Origin: Paraglaciecola arctica BSs20135
Lineage (GTDB): Bacteria > Pseudomonadota > Gammaproteobacteria > Enterobacterales > Alteromonadaceae
DNA: 64,000 bases
NCBI RefSeq assembly: GCF_000314995.1
Contig: NZ_BAEO01000021.1
Coordinates: 34,215-98,214 of the forward strand
Direction of reading: 5' to 3'
A program made the position numbers and the translations under genes. Shown here piece by piece: positions 17,859-25,889 of the stretch (its first letter is position 1; every line of letters begins with the position of its first letter). The notes under the pieces are model-generated. The model had not been told where the DNA came from. It did not search any database and saw nothing but the letters and a program-made list of their open reading frames with translations.

Positions 17859-19141
17859 CTTATCCTATCCACTATGTTGACATTGAGAATACAATTTCAG
17901 ATGGTGATTTAACGCGCATTATCGATGAGTTTATTGCTCACAAAGCAATTAATGCTAAAAAGATTCTGATTTTACCTCCAGACATTACCCGTTTCTATTC
18001 GAAAGCCGGTTTCATTTCGACTTATCTTTATAAACAGTTGAAAGAACAAGCTGATATTTTCTTTTTACCAGCTCTAGGTACGCACGAGCCAATGTCTATT
18101 GCTGAAATTGAAACGATGTTTGGCACTGAAATACCAAAAGAAAGGTTTCTTCCTCATTTTTGGCGTACCGATGTTGAAGTCCTTGGTGAGATAACAAGTG
18201 AAAGGATAGCCGAGTTATCAGAAAATAAATTAAATTGCACTATGGAAATAGCCGTCAATAAATTGATATTAGATAAGTCATGGGATTTGATTATTTCCGT
18301 AGGGCAAATAGTACCTCATGAGGTCATTGGTATGGCTAATTACACTAAAAATGTACTGGTTGGGGTAGGCGGTGCAGATACTATTCATAAATCTCATTAT
18401 TTAGGGGCGGTCTATGGCATGGAGCGTATTATGGGCCGTACTTATACACCCGTAAGACAAGCCTTAAATGAAGGGTTTGATCAATTCTTACGCCATTTAC
18501 CAATTGAGTTTATTTTAACGGTTCTTGGTAAAAAGGACGATAGGTTGGCGCTGCAAGGTGTTTATTGTGGTAACCAAAATGAGACTTATGAAGCAGCTTG
18601 CCAGTTGAGTCAGCAATTAAATTTAAACTTATTAACAAAACCCATTAAGAAAGCTATTGTCTTTTTGGAGCCTGCAGAATTTAAAACCACCTGGCTGGGT
18701 AATAAAGCTATCTATCGTACCCGTATGGCTATGGCTGATGATGGAGAACTGATTATCCTAGCACCAGGGTTACATCGCTTTGGAGAAGATCTGGCTATAG
18801 ATCAGTTAATTCGTACCTTCGGCTATAAAACTACCGATGAAACTTTAGTTGCCGTTGAAAATAATCCTGATTTAGCGAAAAACTTATCAGCTGCAGCTCA
18901 TTTAATTCATGGAACAACTAATGATCGTTTCAAGGTGACTTATTGTCCTGGTGATGGTTTAACTCAAGAGGAGGTTGAATCAGTAAACTATCAATATTGC
19001 CACTTTGACGAGATGGTCAAACGCTACCCCCCAGACAAACTAAAAAATGGTTGGAATACATTAGCAAACGGTGAGGAAGTTTTTTATGTCAGTAATCCAG
19101 CTTTGGGTTTATGGGCAACGGAAAAAAACTTTAATAACTAA
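17855..19141 (+). CDS. larA: LarA-superfamily nickel-pincer hydroxyacid racemase/epimerase
   Basis: The 428-residue protein has the two-domain LarA plan. LPPDITRFYSKAG (residues 40-52) corresponds to the LarA Asp-His-Thr-Arg region, GTHEPM has His77, and VPHEVIGMANYTK has His155 and Lys165, the Lys expected to bind the pincer cofactor. His178 and His181 follow in GGADTIHKSHYL. In lactate racemase the segment before the Lys reads GFSGGxK; here it is GMANYTK, so this is a different branch. As I recall, the superfamily includes a D-gluconate 2-epimerase, which fits the coupled gluconokinase. It catalyses C2 inversion by hydride transfer. All cofactor genes follow. Confidence 0.8.
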   Translation: MTYPIHYVDIENTISDGDLTRIIDEFIAHKAINAKKILILPPDITRFYSKAGFISTYLYKQLKEQADIFFLPALGTHEPMSIAEIETMFGTEIPKERFLPHFWRTDVEVLGEITSERIAELSENKLNCTMEIAVNKLILDKSWDLIISVGQIVPHEVIGMANYTKNVLVGVGGADTIHKSHYLGAVYGMERIMGRTYTPVRQALNEGFDQFLRHLPIEFILTVLGKKDDRLALQGVYCGNQNETYEAACQLSQQLNLNLLTKPIKKAIVFLEPAEFKTTWLGNKAIYRTRMAMADDGELIILAPGLHRFGEDLAIDQLIRTFGYKTTDETLVAVENNPDLAKNLSAAAHLIHGTTNDRFKVTYCPGDGLTQEEVESVNYQYCHFDEMVKRYPPDKLKNGWNTLANGEEVFYVSNPALGLWATEKNFNN

Positions 19142-19192
19142 TGATGCCATGTAATTTAAGTGGAACTGCGGTAAGAATTTATGGAAGTAACA

Positions 19193-20482
19193 ATGGATAA
19201 TTCACATATACATTTGGATATTGTCGGAGGGATTGCTGGCGATATGTTTATTAGTGCTTTGTTGGATGCATTTGAACCGCTTCAGTTTGAGGTGCTTTCG
19301 AATATTAAGCAGGTAATTCCAGAGAGTATTGGTATAGCTGTTTTATCAAATGGCTTAAACTCGGGTATTAGCGGCCTTAACTTCAGTCTGAAGCTTAACA
19401 GTGCAGACTGTAAGTCTGAACAGCATAAACCTGATGATGATCATAGGCCCTCTGACAATCATGGACATCAGCATAGTCACGGGCATAAGCATCATAAACA
19501 TTCCAATGAAACGACTTATAAATATTTATGCGAACTATTAAGAAGCAGTAGCCTAAAAGCCGAGGTGACTGAAATAGCGTTGGCCTTATTGACTATTATT
19601 GGTAAGGCCGAGGCAAAAATTCATAATAAAACCCTAGATGATGTTCACTTTCATGAGTTAGCAGATTGGGATTCTTTAATGGATGTAGTAGCTGTTGCTG
19701 TTATTCTTAATGGCTTATCAAAATGTACCTGGAGTTGCTCTAAACTACCTTTAGGTAGTGGGTTGGCCGAGACTCAACATGGCCTTATCCCCGTACCTGC
19801 ACCAGCAACTGCGGAAATATTACTCGGCTTCGAGTTTTTCGACGACAATATTAAAGGCGAACGTATTACGCCAACTGGTGCTGCAATACTCCACTATTTA
19901 CGGAAAACCGGTTTAATGACTATGCTGCCTCAAGGGCACTTAGTGGCTACGGGTTATGGCTTAGGGACTAAAGTGTTTCCAGGCATGCCAAATATTTTAC
20001 GAGCATTACATTTTAGCAAAAGTATCGCAGAAAATTCGCTGCAAGATAAACAACCAGATACGGTAGTTGTTATTGAGTTCGATATTGATGATATGACCGG
20101 TGAAGAGCTTGCATTATCTCTCGATATATTGAGAGCGCAACAAGGTGTTATTGATGTTGTCGTGCTATCAGTACGTGGCAAAAAAAATCGTTCAGTAGAG
20201 TGCATTCGTGTGTTGGCATCATGCGCATCTTATCAGAATGTTATAGATACCTGTTTCAACCAAACCAGTACTATTGGTTTGCGATACCGATTTGAAACAA
20301 GGCAACATCTACACCGTGATAATTACCAAGTTCAAGGCCTTGCATGTAAAAGTGTGACTCGTCCTAATGGGGATGTAACCTGTAAAATAGAACATGATGA
20401 GCTTAGCTCTTTAGAAACCTTGAACCAACGTAGAAGGTTGAAATACCAAATAGAAGTATTAAGTGAAGGTAGTACTTCATGA
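19193..20482 (+). CDS. larC: nickel insertase LarC (pincer cofactor biosynthesis)
   Basis: The 429-residue protein opens with HLDIVGGIAGDMFISAL, the LarC N-terminal signature. It has a His-rich linker (about residues 83-105; GHQHSHGHKHHKH) suited to nickel, and continues uninterrupted into the C-terminal LarC2 domain (FDIDDMTGEELALSLDIL). LarC inserts Ni into the P2TMN precursor in a CTP-dependent reaction. In Lactiplantibacillus larC is split by a frameshift; here it is a single frame. The ATG at 19193 has GGAAG 5 nt upstream; 19181 is an alternative start. The last codons overlap larE by 4 nt. Confidence 0.9.
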   Translation: MDNSHIHLDIVGGIAGDMFISALLDAFEPLQFEVLSNIKQVIPESIGIAVLSNGLNSGISGLNFSLKLNSADCKSEQHKPDDDHRPSDNHGHQHSHGHKHHKHSNETTYKYLCELLRSSSLKAEVTEIALALLTIIGKAEAKIHNKTLDDVHFHELADWDSLMDVVAVAVILNGLSKCTWSCSKLPLGSGLAETQHGLIPVPAPATAEILLGFEFFDDNIKGERITPTGAAILHYLRKTGLMTMLPQGHLVATGYGLGTKVFPGMPNILRALHFSKSIAENSLQDKQPDTVVVIEFDIDDMTGEELALSLDILRAQQGVIDVVVLSVRGKKNRSVECIRVLASCASYQNVIDTCFNQTSTIGLRYRFETRQHLHRDNYQVQGLACKSVTRPNGDVTCKIEHDELSSLETLNQRRRLKYQIEVLSEGSTS

Positions 20483-21291
20483 TGAATGAAAAAGTAGCTG
20501 AATTGATTGTTTTCTTTAATCAGTTTGAAGAGTTTTGTATAGCCGTCAGTGGTGGTATAGATAGTATGCTACTCGCGTACATTGCTAATCGATTTTCTAG
20601 CGCTGAAGTAAAAATTGTGCATGCATTCTCTCCGGCAGTACCGCAAGCAGCTTTAGATAGAGTGAAAGCACATGCACAAGCTTACCAATGGGATCTTGAA
20701 GTGATTGACGCCAACGAATTTGATGACGTCAATTATATAAATAACCCGGTGAATCGTTGTTATTTTTGCAAAAGTAACTTGTATACGCGGGTCGCAGAAC
20801 ATGGCAATGGAATCATTTTCTCTGGTACTAATGTTGATGATTTAGGCGATGTTAGACCGGGTTTAACCGCAGCTACTGAACAAAACGTTTTGCACCCTTA
20901 CGTTGAAGTTGGCATTAATAAAAAAGAGATTTATGAGATTGCGGCATTTTACGGCTTAACAGAATTGTCTGCTTTACCCTCACAGCCTTGCTTAGCAAGT
21001 AGAGTCGAGACTGGAATTAAAATTAAGCCTGATGACATGAAGTTTATAGATAGTGTTGAAGAAAAAGTACGTCACTTTTTACCAACTTTCAAAAATATTA
21101 GGTGCAGAATTTCTCAACAAGGTATTTTTGTTGAGTTAGACAGAATGCCCGAAAAAGTCCCCTTAGAGCTTTTATCTTATAACTTGAGCGAATATTGTGC
21201 CAATCAAGGCCGAATATTTTCAGGTATGAAAGTTTATCAAAAAGGTTCAGCGTTTCTTAATGGACTAAACCATGGAGCAACGAATGGATAA
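20479..21291 (+). CDS. larE: sulfur transferase LarE (pincer cofactor biosynthesis)
   Basis: The 270-residue protein has the PP-loop SGGIDS (residues 24-29) for AMP activation of the pyridinium biscarboxylate, as in LarE. Cysteines sit at 94 and 97 (NRCYFCKS) and at 171 (QPCLASR). The last corresponds to the single sacrificial Cys of the Lactiplantibacillus enzyme. The three-Cys pattern marks the class thought to carry a [4Fe-4S] cluster and to act as a true catalyst. It overlaps larC by 4 nt and larB by 8 nt. Confidence 0.9.
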   Translation: MMNEKVAELIVFFNQFEEFCIAVSGGIDSMLLAYIANRFSSAEVKIVHAFSPAVPQAALDRVKAHAQAYQWDLEVIDANEFDDVNYINNPVNRCYFCKSNLYTRVAEHGNGIIFSGTNVDDLGDVRPGLTAATEQNVLHPYVEVGINKKEIYEIAAFYGLTELSALPSQPCLASRVETGIKIKPDDMKFIDSVEEKVRHFLPTFKNIRCRISQQGIFVELDRMPEKVPLELLSYNLSEYCANQGRIFSGMKVYQKGSAFLNGLNHGATNG

Positions 21292-21940
21292 CTTTATTTG
21301 GGACAAAGATAGGAAGGCAAGAACTGGCATTGCGGAAGCTGTGTTTTGTTTGCATAAAAGCGCACAAGATCTTCATCCCATCATCCGTTTTAATATTGAG
21401 AATTCTACTCCCGTACTGTTAACACGATTATCGCAACAACAATGGCTTGCCTTGCCATTAGAGCTGCAAAATGCGCTTGATTATGATGAGTGTTCAGAAA
21501 CGGCGATAATTAATGGTTCGCAAAAATTATCCACTAAAAATGATGTTTGTATTGTAAGCGCTGGGACTTCTGATCAGGCGGTCGCCATGGAAGCTAAACG
21601 CACCTTAGCATTTAATGGATACCAAGCTCCAATATTTGCAGATCTGGGGGTCGCAGGGCTTTGGCGGTTGATGGAAAAAATAGATGAACTTCGTCAATAC
21701 AAGATCATTATCGCGTTAGCAGGAATGGAGGGAGCACTCTTTAGTGTCTTAGCAGGCCTTGTTAGGGCACCTATAATCGCCGTACCTATATCAGTAGGTT
21801 ATGGTGTTTCAGCAGGGGGAAATACAGCATTAGGTAGTGCATTAGCTTCCTGCTCTCCGGGAATATTGACTGTAAATATTGATAATGGTTTTGGTGCAGC
21901 CAATGCTGCAATAAAAATTTTAAACCAATTTAGTGAGTAA
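21284..21940 (+). CDS. larB: carboxylase/hydrolase LarB (pincer cofactor biosynthesis)
   Basis: The 218-residue protein has an N-terminal LarB-specific part and a C-terminal PurE-like domain (VSAGTSDQAVAMEA, then ALAGMEGALFSVLAGL and a glycine-rich PISVGYGVSAGGNTALGS loop). LarB carboxylates and hydrolyses nicotinic acid adenine dinucleotide to start the cofactor. ATG 21284 has GGAG 6 nt upstream, inside the larE end; the in-frame ATG at 21272 lacks one. With LarC and LarE it completes the pathway. Confidence 0.9.
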   Translation: MDNFIWDKDRKARTGIAEAVFCLHKSAQDLHPIIRFNIENSTPVLLTRLSQQQWLALPLELQNALDYDECSETAIINGSQKLSTKNDVCIVSAGTSDQAVAMEAKRTLAFNGYQAPIFADLGVAGLWRLMEKIDELRQYKIIIALAGMEGALFSVLAGLVRAPIIAVPISVGYGVSAGGNTALGSALASCSPGILTVNIDNGFGAANAAIKILNQFSE

Positions 21941-21945
21941 TAAAA

Positions 21946-22578
21946 ATGATTGATGGAGATTTTTTAGCGGCAGTCTTAACCGGAATAATGTTTGGTATTA
22001 TCCACGCTTTTGACGTAGACCATATAGTCGCTATGGCAACTTTTTCGGAACAAAAAAACAAAAATAAGCAAATATTAACTTACGCTTTTAAATGGGGGAC
22101 TGGTCACGGAGGTATTTTATTATTGTTAGGTATGTTACTGATTTTTATTGGTTTTCAGCTACCTAATTGGTTTGTTCATTATTCTGAAATAATGGTGGGA
22201 GTTTTGCTCATCTATTTGGGGGTAAAATTATTAGTATTGCTACATCGGAAAGGTACCTTTAGTGTACCTGAATCATTAGATCTAGCCGCCAGATCTTTAA
22301 ATAAACATGACCACACACCCTTATTCATTGGCATGTTGCATGGTGTTGCAGGAAGTGCTCCCTTACTGGCATTGCTTCCCAATATGCTAGAAACCCAATT
22401 TTTGTTGCACATTAGCTTATTTTCGATAGGTTGTTTGTTTGGCATGTTTTGCTTCGGCTATATTTTTGGTTCATATCAAGTCTATATAAAGCAAAAGAAA
22501 GAGAAGCTTGCTAAGGCATTTACGCAATTGTTGGGTATTGGATCAATAGGATTAGGTGCATATTGGGTCTTCAGTTAA
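21946..22578 (+). CDS. nickel permease, NiCoT/UreH-like
   Basis: The 210-residue protein has about six membrane segments. The first carries the nickel-transporter signature HX4DH (His20-Asp25-His26, HAFDVDH). GTGHGGILLL in the second and HGVAGSAPLLALLP in the middle also match the NiCoT/UreH-type families. It lies 5 nt after larB and would supply Ni to the pincer cofactor, so the operon is self-contained. At 210 residues it is shorter than the eight-helix NiCoTs. Confidence 0.8.
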   Translation: MIDGDFLAAVLTGIMFGIIHAFDVDHIVAMATFSEQKNKNKQILTYAFKWGTGHGGILLLLGMLLIFIGFQLPNWFVHYSEIMVGVLLIYLGVKLLVLLHRKGTFSVPESLDLAARSLNKHDHTPLFIGMLHGVAGSAPLLALLPNMLETQFLLHISLFSIGCLFGMFCFGYIFGSYQVYIKQKKEKLAKAFTQLLGIGSIGLGAYWVFS

Positions 22579-22639
22579 TTACATAAATAAGCAAGTTTGT
22601 ATTTTGTATTGTTTGCTAGATCTTGGATCCACCATCGCC

Positions 22640-22776
22640 GCAGTGTTTTAGTCGCTTCCTTGTAGTGGCAAACAATATTTTCTGTTCAAGTGCCGCTACT
22701 CACGAAACGTCATAGCCAACAAATCCCTGTGTTGCTCTATTATGGTTTCCTATTCTTGGGCGCTGCGCCTTGCCAT
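22640..22776 (-). pseudogene. IS66-family accessory gene (tnpA/orf1) relic
   Basis: Read on the minus strand from 22776, the frame gives MARRSAQE, stop, ETIIEQHRDLLAMTF, RE, stop, RHLNRKY. This resembles the N terminus of IS66 Orf1 proteins (M-RR--EW--II-QH--SGL---FC---LN-KYF), with the expected Trp codon and a later codon turned to TAG. It is a decayed fragment in the 585-nt gap between the nickel operon and the TonB receptor gene. Confidence 0.45.
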
Positions 22777-22906
22777 TATCAATTCTGATAGATTTCTAAG
22801 TTGACACTGTGCTCTGCTAAATCAAATATATAGAGCAGGAAGTTCATCGGACGATACATTCCTTCCTTAATTATCGAACAAAAAAAAGCATATTAAATTT
22901 CATTTA

Positions 22907-23075
22907 GTGGGATTAAGAAAGATATTTAAATTTTTATTTTATACTAAAAATTAGTTTTTCATTAGTTAACCCCATTTATATAGGCCGTTTTGGAGGTTTT
23001 TTCTTCGTAAACTCATTGTTTTATCTTATTTAAAGGGATTAAATATTTCTTGCAATTGATTATTGGTGGGATTAA
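22907..23075 (+). promoter_or_regulatory. cluster of TGGGATTA-type repeats upstream of TonB receptor
   Basis: There are four copies: GTGGGATTAA (22907-22916), an inverse GTTAACCCCATTTA (about 22965-22978), AAGGGATTAAA (23033-23043) and ATTATTGGTGGGATTAA (23059-23075). The last is identical over 17 nt to 4303-4319. A TATACT box (23089-23094) lies 22 nt after the last TGGG, and another TATACT (22940-22945) lies 32 nt after the first. The spacing differs by one helical turn and hints at activator sites with -10 boxes downstream. Confidence 0.5.
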
Positions 23076-23163
23076 ATTGGTTTCATTCTATACTGGTACA
23101 AAAATCAAGCGTCTTAATTGAGATTAACAAAAGATAAAAAACCAACATTTGGGGAATACTAAA

Positions 23164-25497
23164 ATGAGAATGAATAATTTTGTAATAAAACCTTTAGCAG
23201 CCGCGATTGCCTTGTCAATTTCAGTCGACGTAGCTATAGCTGCCGAATCCAATGAAGTGCAGGGAGCTGCAATGGAAAAAAAGGTCGAGAGTAAGAATCT
23301 TGAGCTTGAAACTATTGTTGTAACTTCACAACGTCGAGTGCAGACATTACAGGAGGTTCCGATCAGTGTTACTGCTTTTTCTTCTGAAGCTTTGGAAAAA
23401 GGCGGTATTGTTGAAGCTCGGGATTATTTGTCTCAAACCCCAAACGTATCATTTAGTGAGGATGGAGGCGCAGGAAGTCGAAGTGTAAATATAAGTGTGC
23501 GTGGGGTAAGTAATGTTGGTTTAGGTGAGGTAGTTACTGCGAATTCTATTGGGTTTTACATCGATGAGTTAAATGTAGGGAGTGTGTCTACAGGAACCAT
23601 TAACCCTCAATTGCAGGATATGCAACGTATTGAAGTTTTGAGGGGACCACAAGGGACATATTTTGGACGTAACTCATTGGGTGGGGCACTCAACATCAGT
23701 ACCAAATTACCCGATGAAGAATTATACGGAGAGGTTTCTGTCAACGCAGCAAGTTTTGGTACTTTAGGTGGTGAAGGTATTTTTAACCTACCTATATCCG
23801 ATAAATTAATGATGCGCGCTGTGTATTCGTATAATGAATCGGATGGTGAAGTTGAAAATATAAACCCTGACGGATCTGATCTTGGATATGAACACACAAG
23901 CGGCCGTATAGCGCTAAGAGCACTACCAACTGATGAATTGACCATTGACCTGTCGGTAACTTATACAAATGAAGATGAAGGTGGAGATATAACAGTACCC
24001 ACGGGAGTTATTAATTTAGATAGTCAAAGTATTTTTGGTTCTGATTTTAAGGCAATTGATGAGTTACCCTCTTACCCTCAAAATGATAGTAAGGTAAACC
24101 GTAATTTAGTTGAATTAAATGATAATGAGTTTTCGATTGTAAATTTAAGAGTCGCCTATGATTTTGATGGTTTTGAATTCAAATCTATCACAGGCCTTAT
24201 TGATAGTTCGACTAGTCGAGCATTTGATCTAGATAGTACTAGTGTCGACGCTCTACGACGCTTTAATGAATATGAAGCGACCTCCTTTAGTCAAGAGCTA
24301 CGTTTGCAAAGCACCGCTGTTCAAGAGTTTGATTGGACGGTAGGCCTGTTTTATGCTGAAGACGATATCGAGCAATTTAACTCAATTCAAGCGGGAGCTG
24401 ATACTTCTTATACAAATCCGAATACTGGAGAAGTCATTGGGCTATTACCTCCAATTCCAGCTGGATTTCGAATTAATGAAAACAATCGAGTGTTTAAGAC
24501 CGAAAGTATCGCGTTATTTGGTGAAACCGTTTGGCATATGAATGAGCAATGGGATCTCACTTTGGGGGCTCGTTATACTCAAGATGACGTTAAAAACGAA
24601 GCCTTTGATCGTTTTGCTTTTGAATCTCCAGTACTCGATAGTAAAGGTGATGTATCGTTCAATGATTTTTCACCTAAGGTTGTGGTGAAATATACGGCTA
24701 GTGACGACTTAAATATCTATGCATCTGTTTCTCAAGGTTATAAGTCTGGTGGTATAGACTTTTCTAATGATGGTAGCGAAGCTAGCAATTTTAAACCAGA
24801 GGAGTTATCCAGTTACGAAATTGGCTTCAAATCAAGCTTGCTTGATAGCCGCGTAAACCTGTCAGCGGCGCTGTTTTATTTAGATTGGACTAATTTACAA
24901 GTGCAATCTAATTTTTTAAGGGTCCCTGGTGATATTAGTTCAGCAGTAGAAAAAACCCTTAACGCAGCTGAAGTTTCAGCTACTGGTGTTGAGTTTGAAT
25001 TAACGGCGTTACTTTCCGAAGGTTTAATCGCTAGTTTTAGCGGTGGTTATTTAAATTCAGAATTTGATAGTTTTGATAATGCAATAATCAAAGGAACTAC
25101 TACTCCAGTTAGTTTGAGTGGTGAGTCTTTACCCAATACTCCTGAGCTAACCTTAAGTGGCTCTTTAGATTATACATACCCTGTTGGTGATTCTGGTATG
25201 GAAGGGTTCGTACGTGCAGAGTGGAACTATCGCGATGAATCAGCAAGTAACTTAGAAGCCGTTGCTTCAAATGCCGGTTTGTTAGATTTACCTGCATTTC
25301 CTTATCAGATTGATTCATACAATGTAGTTAATCTTCGTGTCGGATTGAGAAATGATAACTTTCGGATCAATGCTTATGTCGAAAATCTTTTTGACGAACA
25401 ATATTATACCGGTACTGGAGATGGTTTTGGTTTGTCAGGCATACGTGTGAAACCACATAGCACTGTGCTTGGTGTCAAATTCACCTATATGATGTAA
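23164..25497 (+). CDS. TonB-dependent outer-membrane receptor
   Basis: The 777-residue protein has a signal peptide (residues about 1-27), a TonB box (ETIVVTSQRR), a plug domain (VPISVTAFS, QRIEVLRGPQGTYFGRNSLGGALNI) and a 22-strand barrel with a C-terminal TonB-dependent receptor repeat. It would import a substrate by TonB energy. The ATG at 23164 has GGGGA 9 nt upstream; a TTG at 23149 overlapping that site is not the start. It stands alone between the nickel-pincer operon and a sulfatase, and its promoter shares repeats with the upstream operons. The substrate is unknown. Confidence 0.9.
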   Translation: MRMNNFVIKPLAAAIALSISVDVAIAAESNEVQGAAMEKKVESKNLELETIVVTSQRRVQTLQEVPISVTAFSSEALEKGGIVEARDYLSQTPNVSFSEDGGAGSRSVNISVRGVSNVGLGEVVTANSIGFYIDELNVGSVSTGTINPQLQDMQRIEVLRGPQGTYFGRNSLGGALNISTKLPDEELYGEVSVNAASFGTLGGEGIFNLPISDKLMMRAVYSYNESDGEVENINPDGSDLGYEHTSGRIALRALPTDELTIDLSVTYTNEDEGGDITVPTGVINLDSQSIFGSDFKAIDELPSYPQNDSKVNRNLVELNDNEFSIVNLRVAYDFDGFEFKSITGLIDSSTSRAFDLDSTSVDALRRFNEYEATSFSQELRLQSTAVQEFDWTVGLFYAEDDIEQFNSIQAGADTSYTNPNTGEVIGLLPPIPAGFRINENNRVFKTESIALFGETVWHMNEQWDLTLGARYTQDDVKNEAFDRFAFESPVLDSKGDVSFNDFSPKVVVKYTASDDLNIYASVSQGYKSGGIDFSNDGSEASNFKPEELSSYEIGFKSSLLDSRVNLSAALFYLDWTNLQVQSNFLRVPGDISSAVEKTLNAAEVSATGVEFELTALLSEGLIASFSGGYLNSEFDSFDNAIIKGTTTPVSLSGESLPNTPELTLSGSLDYTYPVGDSGMEGFVRAEWNYRDESASNLEAVASNAGLLDLPAFPYQIDSYNVVNLRVGLRNDNFRINAYVENLFDEQYYTGTGDGFGLSGIRVKPHSTVLGVKFTYMM

Positions 25498-25520
25498 CAG
25501 TAAAGATAATTAGATGAATT

Positions 25521-25542
25521 AGTCTCGAATTAATTTGAGACT
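25521..25542 (+). terminator. Rho-independent terminator of the TonB receptor gene
   Basis: AGTCTCGAATT (25521-25531) pairs with AATTTGAGACT (25532-25542) with one G-U pair, followed by TTCTCTTC. It lies 24 nt after the stop codon. Confidence 0.75.
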
Positions 25543-25627
25543 TTCTCTTCAAAAAAAGAGTTATCCGTTTTGATAAAGTGCCAAACCTTTAAATCAAAAT
25601 AACGTGGTAACTCTTATGTTGCATTCT

Positions 25628-25662
25628 AATAATCCCGCTTTTAATTACAAAGCGGGATTATT
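25628..25662. repeat. perfect 14-bp inverted repeat
   Basis: AATAATCCCGCTTT (25628-25641) and its exact complement (25649-25662) enclose a 7-nt loop. There is no T-tract beyond the arms, so it is either a terminator whose arm supplies the Ts or an operator. The arm contains GGGATTA, part of the motif repeated in the left half of the window. The rest of the gap (25663-25889) shows nothing else. Confidence 0.5.
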
Positions 25663-25889
25663 CCATTTAAGGGACGGTCAAAAATTCTTATCTAAGCGTT
25701 GTCGTTTAGTAACGCTCCCATTCCCATGTTCAACCCTAAAGGGGTAGATGGGTAAAATGGAGCTCTTCATAGTTGTCAACGAGCGCTATTACTTCAGCTG
25801 CCTGATACTGGACATTTGCGTTAATCAAGAAACATAGAGGTTGAAAAAGTGAATCTACATTGCGGGACTACATTAAAGAAGGTTTTTGT

